Origin: Candidatus Limiplasma stercoravium
GTDB lineage: Bacteria; Bacillota; Clostridia; Christensenellales; Aristaeellaceae
Length of the DNA: 38,871 bases
Reading direction: 5' to 3'
Assembly (NCBI GenBank): GCA_018715175.1
Contig: DVME01000072.1
Span: 1-38,871, forward strand
Positions within the stretch are counted from its first letter, which is position 1, and every line of letters starts with the position of its first letter. The translations under genes were made by a program, and so were the position numbers. Below the pieces are notes generated by a model that saw nothing but the letters and a program-made list of their open reading frames with translations, ran no database searches and was not told the origin of the DNA. Below, piece by piece: positions 8,296-16,123 of this stretch.

Positions 8296-8729
8296 GCGGC
8301 GAGAAGGTGCGCTTTGAGCAGGCGAACCGCCTGGGCGTAGCCTTCAAAGCCCTGGCCCTTGATTTGCGCGATGCAGGCCATGGCCGGATAGCTGACGCGG
8401 CGGAAAGGCTCGCGGGCGTCGATGTCCGACAGGTGTACTTCCACCGCGGGCAGGGCGACCGCCTTGAGCGCGTCCAGAATGGCCACGCTGGTATGGGTAT
8501 AGGCGGCCGGATTGAGGATGATGCCGTCGGCGCTGCCCAGCGCGCCCTGGATGAGATCCACGAGCACCCCTTCGTGATTGGATTGGCGGCAGACCACCTC
8601 CACGCCCTCCTGCGCGCAGGCGTCCTGAATGAAGGCTACCAGCTGGTTGTAGGTCTGCGCCCCGTAGATGCCGGGCTCACGCACGCCCAGCAGGTTCAGA
8701 TTGGGCCCGTTGAGCACCAAGAACTTCAT
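8265..8729 (-). CDS. aroQ: 3-dehydroquinate dehydratase, type II
   Basis: 154 residues. It converts 3-dehydroquinate to 3-dehydroshikimate, step 3 of the shikimate pathway, as a dodecameric cytoplasmic enzyme. Motifs: NGPNLNLLG at 7-15, R17 and catalytic Y22 (GIYG), QSNHEG at 49-54, N73-P74 with AAYTHTS, and EVHLSD with H99. The ATG at 8729 has GGAGG 6 bases upstream; the open frame continues upstream without a ribosome binding site. Its 5' end overlaps the aroK part of the preceding gene by 53 bases, so it is the last gene of the aromatic operon and translationally linked. Its 3' end overlaps the convergent membrane protein gene by 31 bases. Confidence 0.96.
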   Translation of the reverse strand: MKFLVLNGPNLNLLGVREPGIYGAQTYNQLVAFIQDACAQEGVEVVCRQSNHEGVLVDLIQGALGSADGIILNPAAYTHTSVAILDALKAVALPAVEVHLSDIDAREPFRRVSYPAMACIAQIKGQGFEGYAQAVRLLKAHLLAAQSAAPEVNR

Positions 8730-9945
8730 ACCAACCCTCCTCGATGGCCCCGGCGCATGCGTCGGGGGTCTTTGTATTGTCATAAACCGCGTCCGCGCAG
8801 GCGGCGTACAGCGGCGCCCGGCGGCGCCACATGTCCTTCAGGGCGGCCCGGTCGCGCGACAGCGGGCGGCCTTCCAGGGGCAAGGCGTCCAAGGGACGTG
8901 CGAGGTGAACCACCCAGCCGTTGGCGCGCAGGTTCAGCCGGTTTTGCGCCTCCAGCACCGCGCCCCCGCCGGTCACAAGCACCCGTCCGCCTTCCAGGGC
9001 GAAGCGGCGAAGCGTTTCGGCCTCCCGCGCCCGAAAGCCGGCTTCGCCTTCGCGGGCAAAGATTTGGGGAATGTCCATGCCGGCCTGCGCAGCGATTTGC
9101 GCATCCAAATCCACGACCTCCCGCCCCAGCCGCCGGCCCACCAGCGCGCCCACGGTGCTTTTGCCCACGCCGGGCATGCCCACGAGCACGACGTTCATGG
9201 CCTGGCTTCTCAAAAGGCGCTGCGCGCGCTGGATGCGCTGCGGCGGTACGGGGCGGCCGGTAAACAGCTCGCAGGCGCGCACAGCCTGATACACCAGCAT
9301 GGTCAGCCCATCGCCGCAGGGAAGGCCCAGGCTTTGCGCCTGCTGCGTCAGGCGCGTGCGCAGGGGATTGTACACCACGTCCAAAATGCCCTCAAGCGCA
9401 GGCAGGCGGCGCAAATCCACGGGGCTTTCCTCCACCTGGGGATACATGCCCACGGGCGTGGCGTTGATGAGCCAGCGCGCGTCGGCGTGGCGCTCGAGGT
9501 TGCCGTAATGGTTCTCGCCTTGCCGCGAGACCACCACCGCCTCGCCGCCCGCTTGACGCACCAGCGCGCAGGCCGTCAGCGACGTGCCGCCGCTGCCCAG
9601 CACCAGCGTTTTGCCCTCGCCCAAGCGCAGGCCGGCCTTGCGCGCCGCCACCTCCATGCCGTAAAGATCCGTGTTGTCGCCAAATAGCTTTCCGTCCGCG
9701 CGGCGCACCACGGTGTTGACGCAGCCCACCGCCTGCGCCTGCGGGCTGATTTGATCCAGGTAGGGCATCACCGCCCGTTTGTGGGGGATGGTCACGTTGA
9801 TTCCGTCAAAGCCGCCCGCGCGCAAAAAGGCGTCCAGCGCCTCGGGCTTGACCGGCCAAAGGCGGTATTCGTAGTCCGCCAAAAGCGCATGCAACTCCCT
9901 GGAACGGCTGTGCCCCAGCGGATCGCCGATGAGCCCAAAGCGCAT
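8677..9945 (-). CDS. aroE/aroK: Fused shikimate dehydrogenase and shikimate kinase
   Basis: A 422-residue fusion of two consecutive shikimate-pathway steps. Residues 1-245 are AroE, reducing 3-dehydroshikimate with NADPH: GDPLGHSRS (7-15), catalytic K56 in TIPHK, D93 in DNTD, and dinucleotide-binding GSGGTS (117-122). Residues 250-422 are AroK, phosphorylating shikimate with ATP: Walker A GMPGVGKST (256-264), an FRAREAE substrate motif near 304-310, and TGGGAV. A methionine at 250 sits at the natural start of AroK, but the frame is continuous. The order is dehydrogenase then kinase, as in the pathway. The gene starts 2 bases after the pheA stop codon. Confidence 0.96.
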   Translation of the reverse strand: MRFGLIGDPLGHSRSRELHALLADYEYRLWPVKPEALDAFLRAGGFDGINVTIPHKRAVMPYLDQISPQAQAVGCVNTVVRRADGKLFGDNTDLYGMEVAARKAGLRLGEGKTLVLGSGGTSLTACALVRQAGGEAVVVSRQGENHYGNLERHADARWLINATPVGMYPQVEESPVDLRRLPALEGILDVVYNPLRTRLTQQAQSLGLPCGDGLTMLVYQAVRACELFTGRPVPPQRIQRAQRLLRSQAMNVVLVGMPGVGKSTVGALVGRRLGREVVDLDAQIAAQAGMDIPQIFAREGEAGFRAREAETLRRFALEGGRVLVTGGGAVLEAQNRLNLRANGWVVHLARPLDALPLEGRPLSRDRAALKDMWRRRAPLYAACADAVYDNTKTPDACAGAIEEGWYEVLGAQRAQSEPAGRA

Positions 9946-9947
9946 GC

Positions 9948-11090
9948 CTACACCTCCGTATACGCGCCCAGGAAGGTGAAGGTTTCCGGGCCGCCGTCCA
10001 GCTCGTCCATCAAGCCCAGGGCCGCCTGGTCGTACACGGAAGCGTCCAGGTCGAAATAGAACATGAATTCAAAATCCGTGCCTGCGATGGGCCGGCTTTC
10101 CAGTTTGGTCAGGTTAAGGCCCAGGGCGGCAAAGCGCGCGATCATGCCGTAAAGCGCGCCGGGACGGTGCGGCACGTTGAGCATGAGGCTCATGCGATCC
10201 GCGCCGGGATACACCTCCAGCTCGCGGGAAATGCAGATGAAGCGGGTGAAGTTGCTGTCGCTGTCGGCCACGTCGCTTTTGAGAACGTTCAGGCCGTAGA
10301 GTTCCGCGCAGCCCGGCGAGGCGATGGCGGCCAGGTCGCCGCGGCCGCTCAGCGCCACTTGCTGCGCGGCCATGGCCGTGTTTTCGCACACGGTGATCTT
10401 CAAATCGCGCAGACCCTTGAGAAACGCCCCGCATTGCCCCAGCGCCTGCTCGTGGCTCATGACCTCGCGGATGTCCTCCAGGCGCACGCCCGGCGGAGCC
10501 ATGAGGCGGTGGTCAATTTTCAGGCGCACGCTGCGCACGATGGAAAAGCGGTAGCGGCGCATGAGGTCGTACACCTCTGTCACGGAGCCGTAGGAGCTGT
10601 TTTCGATGGGCAATACGCCATAGTCGCACAAGCCGCTTTGGATGGCCTGAAACACGCCCTCAAACCGTTTGAAGTACATGATCTCCGGCAGGGCGAACAG
10701 CTTGTCGCAGGCCAGTTGGCTGTAAGCGCCTTCCACGCCCTGGCAGGCTACCACCGCGCGGCGGGGAAACTCGCGCGGCGTTTGATGAAGCGCCTGCGCC
10801 ACGCGCGCGCTCAGGCCGCCCTTGCCCGGCATGTGCCGCGCCTGATAGCTGCGGCTGATGTCAAACAGCGTGTTGTACAAAAGCTTGATATACAGCGCCA
10901 TTTCGTCGTCCATGCCGGCGGTGCGGCGGTTGATAACCTCGCGCTCGCGCGCGGGATCGCGCACGGGCAGGTTGTTGTCGCGCTTGTAGCGAGCGATTTG
11001 CAGCGCGGCTTCCATGCGCTGGGTAAAGGCGCGCACCAGGTCGCCGTCGGCTTGGTCGATGCGTTGGCGCAGGGTTTGGAGCTCCTCCAT
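9948..11090 (-). CDS. pheA: Chorismate mutase-prephenate dehydratase (P-protein)
   Basis: A 380-residue bifunctional enzyme that takes chorismate to prephenate and then to phenylpyruvate for phenylalanine. Residues 1-88 are an AroQ-class chorismate mutase (LRQRIDQAD, R44-D45 region, REREVINRR). Residues 112-285 are prephenate dehydratase (GVEGAYSQLA, LPIENSSYGSV, and the NFTRF motif). Residues 290-375 are an ACT domain with HRPGALYG and the Phe-binding ESRPI motif, so feedback inhibition by phenylalanine is expected. Length matches E. coli-type PheA. The start has AGAAGG upstream. It sits between aroB and the aroE-aroK fusion in the attenuator-controlled operon. Confidence 0.96.
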   Translation of the reverse strand: MEELQTLRQRIDQADGDLVRAFTQRMEAALQIARYKRDNNLPVRDPAREREVINRRTAGMDDEMALYIKLLYNTLFDISRSYQARHMPGKGGLSARVAQALHQTPREFPRRAVVACQGVEGAYSQLACDKLFALPEIMYFKRFEGVFQAIQSGLCDYGVLPIENSSYGSVTEVYDLMRRYRFSIVRSVRLKIDHRLMAPPGVRLEDIREVMSHEQALGQCGAFLKGLRDLKITVCENTAMAAQQVALSGRGDLAAIASPGCAELYGLNVLKSDVADSDSNFTRFICISRELEVYPGADRMSLMLNVPHRPGALYGMIARFAALGLNLTKLESRPIAGTDFEFMFYFDLDASVYDQAALGLMDELDGGPETFTFLGAYTEV

Positions 11091-11114
11091 GATCTCTACC
11101 TTCTTTCGTTTGGG

Positions 11115-12176
11115 TCAGGGGTTCACGGCCAGCTCCACCCAGCGGAGCAGGTCGCGCGCTTGCACGGAGCGAATGACGCATTCGCCCACGCGCAGGGGCA
11201 GCACAAAAGCGATGCGCTCGCCCTCGCGCTTTTTGTCCGACAAGGCCACCTCGCACAGCTCTTTGGGCGTGTAAGGCGCGTCCGTGGGCAGGTTGTTTTG
11301 GCGCAGGGCCCGGGTGATGCGCTGTTCCACCTCCGCTTGGCACAGCCCCAGCCGGCGGCTCAGCCGCGCCGCCCACACCATGCCCACGGCCACGGCATGC
11401 CCGTGCGTCACGGCGTAGCCGCTGCATTTTTCAACGGCGTGGCCGAGGGTGTGCCCCAGGTTAAGCAGCCGCCGGCTGCCGCGGTCGCGCTCGTCGTCGC
11501 GCACCAGGGCGGCCTTGGCTGCCACGCAGCGCTCGATGACCCATTCCATGTTGTCCTGCCAGTCCTCCTGGCACAGGACGTCAAACAGCGCTTCGTCGCC
11601 CAGCACACCATACTTGAGGGCCTCGGCCACGCCGTCGGCCAAAACGCCGTCGGGCAGGGTGGCCAGCGCGTCCGGGTCGCACAGCACAAGGCGCGGTTGA
11701 TAAAACGCCCCCGCCAGGTTCTTGCCCATGTCCAGATCCACGGCGGTTTTGCCGCCCACGCTGCTGTCCACCATGGCCAACAGCGTGGTGGGAATCTGCA
11801 CGTAGCCGACGCCGCGCAGATAGCAGGCGGCGGCAAACCCCGCCGTATCGCCCGGCACGCCGCCGCCCAAGGCCACGACGCAGTCGGTGCGGGTCAGTCG
11901 CTGCCGGGCCAGAAACGAGAGCATCTGCGCCCAAGAGGTAAGGGTTTTATGTGCCTCGCCGTGCGGCATGGCAAACCGGCAAACGCGAAAGCCGCTGCGT
12001 TGCAGCGCTTGCTGCACACGCCCGCCATAGAGCCCGTCCACCGTATCATCCGTCAGCACCGCCACGCTGCAAGCGCCGCCCATCAGCCGCAGCAGCGCCT
12101 CGCCAGTGCGATCCATCAGCCCGCGCTCGATTTGCACCTCGTAGGGCGCGCCAGCCTCCACCTGCACGACGTTCAT
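11115..12176 (-). CDS. aroB: 3-dehydroquinate synthase
   Basis: 353 residues. It cyclises DAHP to 3-dehydroquinate using NAD+ and a divalent metal, step 2 of the shikimate pathway. Motifs: the NAD-binding GGGVPGDTAGF, IPTTLLAMVDSSVGGKTAVD, the metal-ligand stretch GVAEALKYG, and NLGHTLGHAVE with THGHAVAVGM giving the zinc histidines. Full length for the family. The ATG overlaps the tyrA stop codon by 4 bases (ATGA), with an AGGAGG site lying inside the end of tyrA, which indicates translational coupling. Confidence 0.97.
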   Translation of the reverse strand: MNVVQVEAGAPYEVQIERGLMDRTGEALLRLMGGACSVAVLTDDTVDGLYGGRVQQALQRSGFRVCRFAMPHGEAHKTLTSWAQMLSFLARQRLTRTDCVVALGGGVPGDTAGFAAACYLRGVGYVQIPTTLLAMVDSSVGGKTAVDLDMGKNLAGAFYQPRLVLCDPDALATLPDGVLADGVAEALKYGVLGDEALFDVLCQEDWQDNMEWVIERCVAAKAALVRDDERDRGSRRLLNLGHTLGHAVEKCSGYAVTHGHAVAVGMVWAARLSRRLGLCQAEVEQRITRALRQNNLPTDAPYTPKELCEVALSDKKREGERIAFVLPLRVGECVIRSVQARDLLRWVELAVNP

Positions 12177-13021
12177 GGTTCGTCCTCCTTTCCGTCCACC
12201 ACGGCCTTGCGCTCCCGGCCCTCGCGCAGCAGCTGGCGCAGGCGCGTCTCATCGCCGGAAACCAGGGCGTCGCGGTACTCGCTCAACCGGCCGATCAATC
12301 CGTCCAGCTCGTGGGTCAGCGGCTCGCGGTTGAGCAAAAACAGCTCCGTCCACATGTCCTCGTTCAGCCGCGCCACGCGGGTCATATCCCGAAAGCTGCC
12401 GGCCGAAAAGCCCAAATGCTCCAGGGCCAGCGGGCTTTTGACATAGGCGCTGGACACCACGTGCGCCAGCTGCGAGGTCAGCGCGATGACCCGGTCGTGC
12501 TCCTGGGGCGTGGTGATGACCACGCGCCCAAAGCCCAGCTCGCGGAAAAAGTGCTTGAGATAGGCCAGGGTTTGGATATCTGTGCCCGGCGGCGGGGTGA
12601 GAATCATGGAGGCGTTGTCAAACAGCGTGGCGGTGGCGTGGGAAAAGCCGGAATACTCAATGCCCGCCATGGGATGCCCTCCCACAAAGACAAAGCCGTG
12701 CTCGCCGGCCATTTTCCAAAGCGGCTCGCATACCGCGCGCTTGACGCCGCACAGGTCGATGACCATCGCCCCGGGCTTGAACTCCGACGCATGTTCGGCA
12801 ACGTATTCCACGGCGGCTTTGGGCCAGGTGGCTATGAACACCATATCGCAAATGGCCAGGCGCTGCGGGGTGAGCTCGCCGTCGATGGCGTCCAGCAGGC
12901 GGGCCTTGTAGAGTACCTGGGCGTCAATGTCCTGCCCAAGCACCGTATGCGGCATATGCCGGCGCAGGGTTTTGGCCATGGAACCGCCGATGAGTCCCAG
13001 GCCGATGACAGCGATGTTCAT
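12173..13021 (-). CDS. tyrA: Prephenate dehydrogenase
   Basis: 282 residues. It oxidises and decarboxylates prephenate to 4-hydroxyphenylpyruvate for tyrosine. The NAD(P)-binding loop IGLGLIGGS is at residues 5-13, followed by IATWPKA, VIDLCGVK and the substrate motif GGHPMAG. The ATG at 13021 is chosen because GGAGG lies 8 bases upstream and the Rossmann motif begins at once; longer in-frame versions lack both. The protein ends without a C-terminal ACT domain, so feedback control by tyrosine through that module is not expected. It overlaps aroF by 4 bases upstream and aroB by 4 bases downstream. Confidence 0.96.
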   Translation of the reverse strand: MNIAVIGLGLIGGSMAKTLRRHMPHTVLGQDIDAQVLYKARLLDAIDGELTPQRLAICDMVFIATWPKAAVEYVAEHASEFKPGAMVIDLCGVKRAVCEPLWKMAGEHGFVFVGGHPMAGIEYSGFSHATATLFDNASMILTPPPGTDIQTLAYLKHFFRELGFGRVVITTPQEHDRVIALTSQLAHVVSSAYVKSPLALEHLGFSAGSFRDMTRVARLNEDMWTELFLLNREPLTHELDGLIGRLSEYRDALVSGDETRLRQLLREGRERKAVVDGKEDEP

Positions 13022-14043
13022 GCATGGGCCTCCTTTTCGGGGCGGTAGGCGTGGGGCAAAATGGCGTTCACGCCGCGCATCACGTCGCGGAAAGCCTCCG
13101 GCGTAATGGATTGCGCGCCGTCGCACAAGGCGCGCTTGGGGTCGTTGTGCACCTCGATCATCAGCCCGTCGGCGCCGGCGGCGGTGGCGGCCAGGGCCAT
13201 GGGCTTAACCATCCAGGACAAGCCCGTGGCGTGGCTGGGATCCACAATGACCGGCAGGTGGCTCATGCGCTTGAGCATGGGCACGGCGGAGAGATCCAGG
13301 GTATTGCGCGTAGCGGTTTCAAAGGTGCGGATGCCGCGTTCGCAGAGGATGACGCGATCGTTGCCGCCGGCCATAACGTACTCGGCGCTCATGAGCAGTT
13401 CTTGCAGGGTGTTGGCCAAACCGCGCTTGATGAGGATGGGCTTGCCGGTATGTCCCAGCTCCTTGAGCAGTTCAAAGTTTTGCATATTGCGCGCGCCCAC
13501 CTGGATCACATCCACCTCGTCAAAGAGGCTGAGCTGGCTTAAATCCATGATTTCCGTGACCACCGGCAGTCCGGTGAGCTTTTTGGCCTCCAGCAAGAGG
13601 GTCAGCCCGCGGTCGCGCAGGCCTTGAAAAGCGTAGGGCGAGGTGCGCGGCTTGAAGGCGCCGCCGCGCAGCATGGTCGCGCCGCAAGCCTTGACCGCCG
13701 TGGCGATCAGGCATACCTGCTCCTCGCTTTCGATGCTGCACGGGCCCGCGATAACGCTGAAGGAGCCTCCGCCCACGGTTGTTTGACCCACGGGGATCAC
13801 GGTGTCCTGCTCGTGAAACTTACGGTTGGCGTTTTTATAGGGCTCCTGAACGCGCTTGACGTCCTCCACGATGTCCAGCGCGCGCAGCAAGTCGATATCC
13901 ACCACGGACGTATCCCCCACCAGGCCCAGCACCTTGTGCGTCTCGCCCTCGGAGGGATGAATGGTAATGTTCAGGCTTTTCAGCCAGGCCATGAGGTTTT
14001 GTAGCTGCTTTTCCTCCGGGTTTTTCTTGAGGATGACAATCAT
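13018..14043 (-). CDS. aroF: 3-deoxy-7-phosphoheptulonate (DAHP) synthase
   Basis: 341 residues, first structural gene of the aromatic operon. It condenses phosphoenolpyruvate and erythrose 4-phosphate, the committed step. Residues 1-70 form the ferredoxin-like (ACT-like) N-terminal regulatory domain seen in the type I-beta enzymes of Thermotoga and many Firmicutes. The catalytic barrel follows with VIAGPCSIES, GGAFKPRTSPYAFQG, LIKRG and VDPSHATG. The N-terminal domain normally mediates allosteric inhibition by Tyr or Phe. The start has an AGGGAG site. It lies directly downstream of a strong terminator hairpin and a Phe/Tyr-rich leader peptide, so the whole operon is probably under transcription attenuation. 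Confidence 0.97.
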   Translation of the reverse strand: MIVILKKNPEEKQLQNLMAWLKSLNITIHPSEGETHKVLGLVGDTSVVDIDLLRALDIVEDVKRVQEPYKNANRKFHEQDTVIPVGQTTVGGGSFSVIAGPCSIESEEQVCLIATAVKACGATMLRGGAFKPRTSPYAFQGLRDRGLTLLLEAKKLTGLPVVTEIMDLSQLSLFDEVDVIQVGARNMQNFELLKELGHTGKPILIKRGLANTLQELLMSAEYVMAGGNDRVILCERGIRTFETATRNTLDLSAVPMLKRMSHLPVIVDPSHATGLSWMVKPMALAATAAGADGLMIEVHNDPKRALCDGAQSITPEAFRDVMRGVNAILPHAYRPEKEAHA

Positions 14044-14065
14044 GCCCTTCGCTCCCTTTCTTCAC

Positions 14066-14101
14066 AAAAGAGACCCCCGCGGCATTGGCCGCGAGGGTCT
14101 C
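14066..14101 (-). terminator. Attenuator terminator of the aromatic operon
   Basis: Minus-strand hairpin with a 14-bp stem (one G-U pair): arms 14088-14101 and 14070-14083, loop CAAU, followed by UUUU then GUG. It lies 21 bases after the leader peptide stop and 22 bases before the aroF ATG, so it must be bypassed for aroF to be transcribed. A smaller hairpin (GGUUUU/GAAACC) sits directly upstream and is a candidate part of a competing fold. The exact antiterminator pairing could not be settled by eye. Confidence 0.88.
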
Positions 14102-14122
14102 GGTTTCGCGCGTTTCAAAACC

Positions 14123-14221
14123 TTACTCCACAGCACAACGCAACAAGGCCTTACGCAAAAACGTAAAGCCAAAGTAAAAGTAAAAGAAGAAGGACGCGGC
14201 GAAGCGCTGGCAGCGTTTCAT
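14123..14221 (-). CDS. Phe/Tyr-rich leader peptide of the aromatic operon (attenuation)
   Basis: A 32-codon open frame with ATG at 14221 and a strong AAAGGAGGAGG site, ending in TAA at 14123-14125. Residues 11-21 read FFFYFYFGFTF, and residue 7 is also Phe, giving eight Phe and two Tyr among 32 residues. The start (MKRCQR) is basic. It sits between a near-consensus promoter and a terminator hairpin, directly ahead of aroF-tyrA-aroB-pheA-aroEK-aroQ. This is the architecture of enteric pheL. The ribosome would stall at the Phe/Tyr run when charged tRNA-Phe or tRNA-Tyr is scarce, prevent the terminator from forming and switch the operon on. The peptide itself probably has no other function. It contains no Trp. 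Confidence 0.9.
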   Translation of the reverse strand: MKRCQRFAASFFFYFYFGFTFLRKALLRCAVE

Positions 14222-14253
14222 GGAACCTCCTCCTTTCGGTGTGCTTGGTTGCC

Positions 14254-14282
14254 ATCATAGCACCGCGCACCGGGATTGTCAA
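14254..14282 (-). promoter_or_regulatory. Sigma-A promoter of the aromatic operon
   Basis: Minus strand: perfect TTGACA (14277-14282), 17-base spacer, TATGAT (14254-14259). Transcription would start near 14247, about 25 bases before the leader peptide ATG. The -35 overlaps the stop codon of rsmI, so the operon has its own start despite lying close behind rsmI. Confidence 0.9.
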
Positions 14283-15169
14283 GCCCCTGATTTTTCGCCG
14301 GGCGCTTGCTGGGCCAGTTCCGCGCACAGGGCTTTAAGCCGCAGGCTGGCCGCGTATACGGCGTTTTTGCGCTCGCCCGAGGCTACGAGCGCCTCCATGC
14401 TCTCCCGAAGGCTCATCCCCCGGGCCAGGCCGTCCATCAGCCGCGCCTCCAACCCCAGCTCCGGCGCCGGCTCGGGCGGCGCCAAATCCTGCGCCTCCCA
14501 GCGAAACACCACGCAGTATTCCCGTTTCTGCGCGTTGGGATCGGCCTCCAGCGCCTGGCGAACCTGCGCTACCGGCCCGCGCAGCGTCTTTTCAAACTTC
14601 TTGGTCAAATCACAGCTTACGCTGACGCGGGTATGCGGCAGGACGGACTCCACCTCGCCGAGCAGCTCCGCAACCCGATGGGGCGACTCGTGCGCTACGG
14701 CGACGCGGGAACGCCGGGCCATGTCCAGCAGCTTTTCGCGCAACTGGGCCTTATGGCGTGGCAAAAAACCGAAAAACGTGAATTCCTGCGCCTCGATGCC
14801 GCTTACGCTCAGCGCGGCGGCCAGGGCCGTGGGGCCGGGCACCGCCACGACCTCCACGCCCGCGGCCACGGCCTGCGCCACCAAAGCGGTGCCCGGATCG
14901 CTGACGCAGGGCGTGCCGGCGTCCGTAACCACGGCCACATCAAGGCCCTCGGTCAACATGCGCTGAACGATGAAAGCGGCCTTGCCGCGCTCGTTGTGCT
15001 CATGGCAGCTGGTCAAGGGCGTATGAATGTCAAAGGCATTGAGCAGCTTTTGGGTCACGCGGGTATCCTCGGCGGCGATCAGGCCCACGGCCTTGAGCGT
15101 TTCCACGGCGCGAGGCGTCATGTCGCCAAGGTTGCCGATGGGCGTGGCGACCACGTACAGGATGGGCAT
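14279..15169 (-). CDS. rsmI: 16S rRNA (cytidine-1402-2'-O)-methyltransferase RsmI
   Basis: 296 residues of the tetrapyrrole-methylase-like SAM fold. It places the 2'-O-methyl on C1402 of 16S rRNA in the decoding centre. Motifs: [16 protein letters not shown] at the N-terminus, [28 protein letters not shown] and VPGPTA. The C-terminal region has a short helical extension. The ATG lies 3 bases after the rsmH stop. This is functionally coherent: RsmH and RsmI methylate the same nucleotide, at N4 and O2' respectively. It closes the rpmF/T-box-valS transcription unit. Confidence 0.96.
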   Translation of the reverse strand: MPILYVVATPIGNLGDMTPRAVETLKAVGLIAAEDTRVTQKLLNAFDIHTPLTSCHEHNERGKAAFIVQRMLTEGLDVAVVTDAGTPCVSDPGTALVAQAVAAGVEVVAVPGPTALAAALSVSGIEAQEFTFFGFLPRHKAQLREKLLDMARRSRVAVAHESPHRVAELLGEVESVLPHTRVSVSCDLTKKFEKTLRGPVAQVRQALEADPNAQKREYCVVFRWEAQDLAPPEPAPELGLEARLMDGLARGMSLRESMEALVASGERKNAVYAASLRLKALCAELAQQAPGEKSGA

Positions 15170-15172
15170 GGC

Positions 15173-16105
15173 TTACCTCTTTTCAAACACGCGCAGTTTG
15201 GCGCTGCGCGCGCGGGGATTGCTTTGGACTTCTTGCTCCGAAGGCTTGACCGCGCCGCCCGCCAGCACGCGGCCCAGCGGCTTTTTGCCGCACACGCAAA
15301 CCGGCGCTTTGGGCGGGCAGGTGCAGGGGTTTTGCATCTGGCGAAAGGTATTTTTGACAACGCGATCCTCCAGCGAGTGGAAGGTAATCACCAAGAGACG
15401 GCCGCCGGGGGCCAACAGATCCACAAAATCCAGCAGCGCCTGCTTGAGCGGCCTCAATTCGTCGTTGACCGCGATGCGAACCGCCTGGAACGTGCGGCGG
15501 GCGGAGTGGCCGTCGTCCTTGAGGCGCACAGCCTTGGGGATGGCCGCATCCACCGCGGCCACCAGGTCGGCGGTGGTGAGAAGCGGTTTTTGCGCCCGCC
15601 GTTCCACCACGATTTGCGCAATGCGCGCGGCCCATTTTTCCTCGCCGTATTCCCAAAGCACGCTTCGCAGCTCCTCCTGGGACACCCCGGCCAGGTACTG
15701 CGCCGCCGTCTGTCCCTGCGACGGATCCATGCGCATATCCAAAGGGGCGTCCGCGTGGTAGCTAAAGCCGCGCTCGGGCGTGTCCAGCTGATGGCTGCTC
15801 ACGCCCAAATCCAGCAAAGCGCCGTCCAGGGGCGGCGCGCCGTCCAGCAGGGCTTTTACGTCGTGAAAGTTGCCATGAACGGCATGAAAGCCCTGGAAGC
15901 GGGCGAGGCGGGCGGAGGCGGCGGCAATGGCCTGCCCGTCGCGGTCAATGCCGTAGAGCACAGCATGCGGCGCGCGCAGGAGAATGCCCTCGCTGTGTCC
16001 GCCGCCGCCCAGGGTGCCGTCGGCATACGCGCCGCCGTCGCGCGGCGACAGATATGCCATGACTTCTTCAAAGAGCACGGGGATGTGATGAAAAGCGCTT
16101 TCCAT
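15173..16105 (-). CDS. rsmH: 16S rRNA (cytosine-1402-N4)-methyltransferase RsmH
   Basis: 310 residues (formerly MraW). It adds the N4-methyl to C1402 of 16S rRNA. Motifs: HIPVLFEEVMAYL at the N-terminus, DGTLGGGGHSEGIL for SAM binding, DLGVSSHQLD, RGFSYHADAPLDMRM, and LEDRVVKNTFR near the C-terminus. The ATG has GGAGG 5 bases upstream and lies 18 bases after valS. In most Firmicutes this gene heads the division/cell-wall cluster beside mraZ and ftsL; here it is between valS and rsmI, and no division genes are in view. Confidence 0.96.
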   Translation of the reverse strand: MESAFHHIPVLFEEVMAYLSPRDGGAYADGTLGGGGHSEGILLRAPHAVLYGIDRDGQAIAAASARLARFQGFHAVHGNFHDVKALLDGAPPLDGALLDLGVSSHQLDTPERGFSYHADAPLDMRMDPSQGQTAAQYLAGVSQEELRSVLWEYGEEKWAARIAQIVVERRAQKPLLTTADLVAAVDAAIPKAVRLKDDGHSARRTFQAVRIAVNDELRPLKQALLDFVDLLAPGGRLLVITFHSLEDRVVKNTFRQMQNPCTCPPKAPVCVCGKKPLGRVLAGGAVKPSEQEVQSNPRARSAKLRVFEKR

Positions 16106-16123
16106 GGATCCTCCCGGCCGCCG

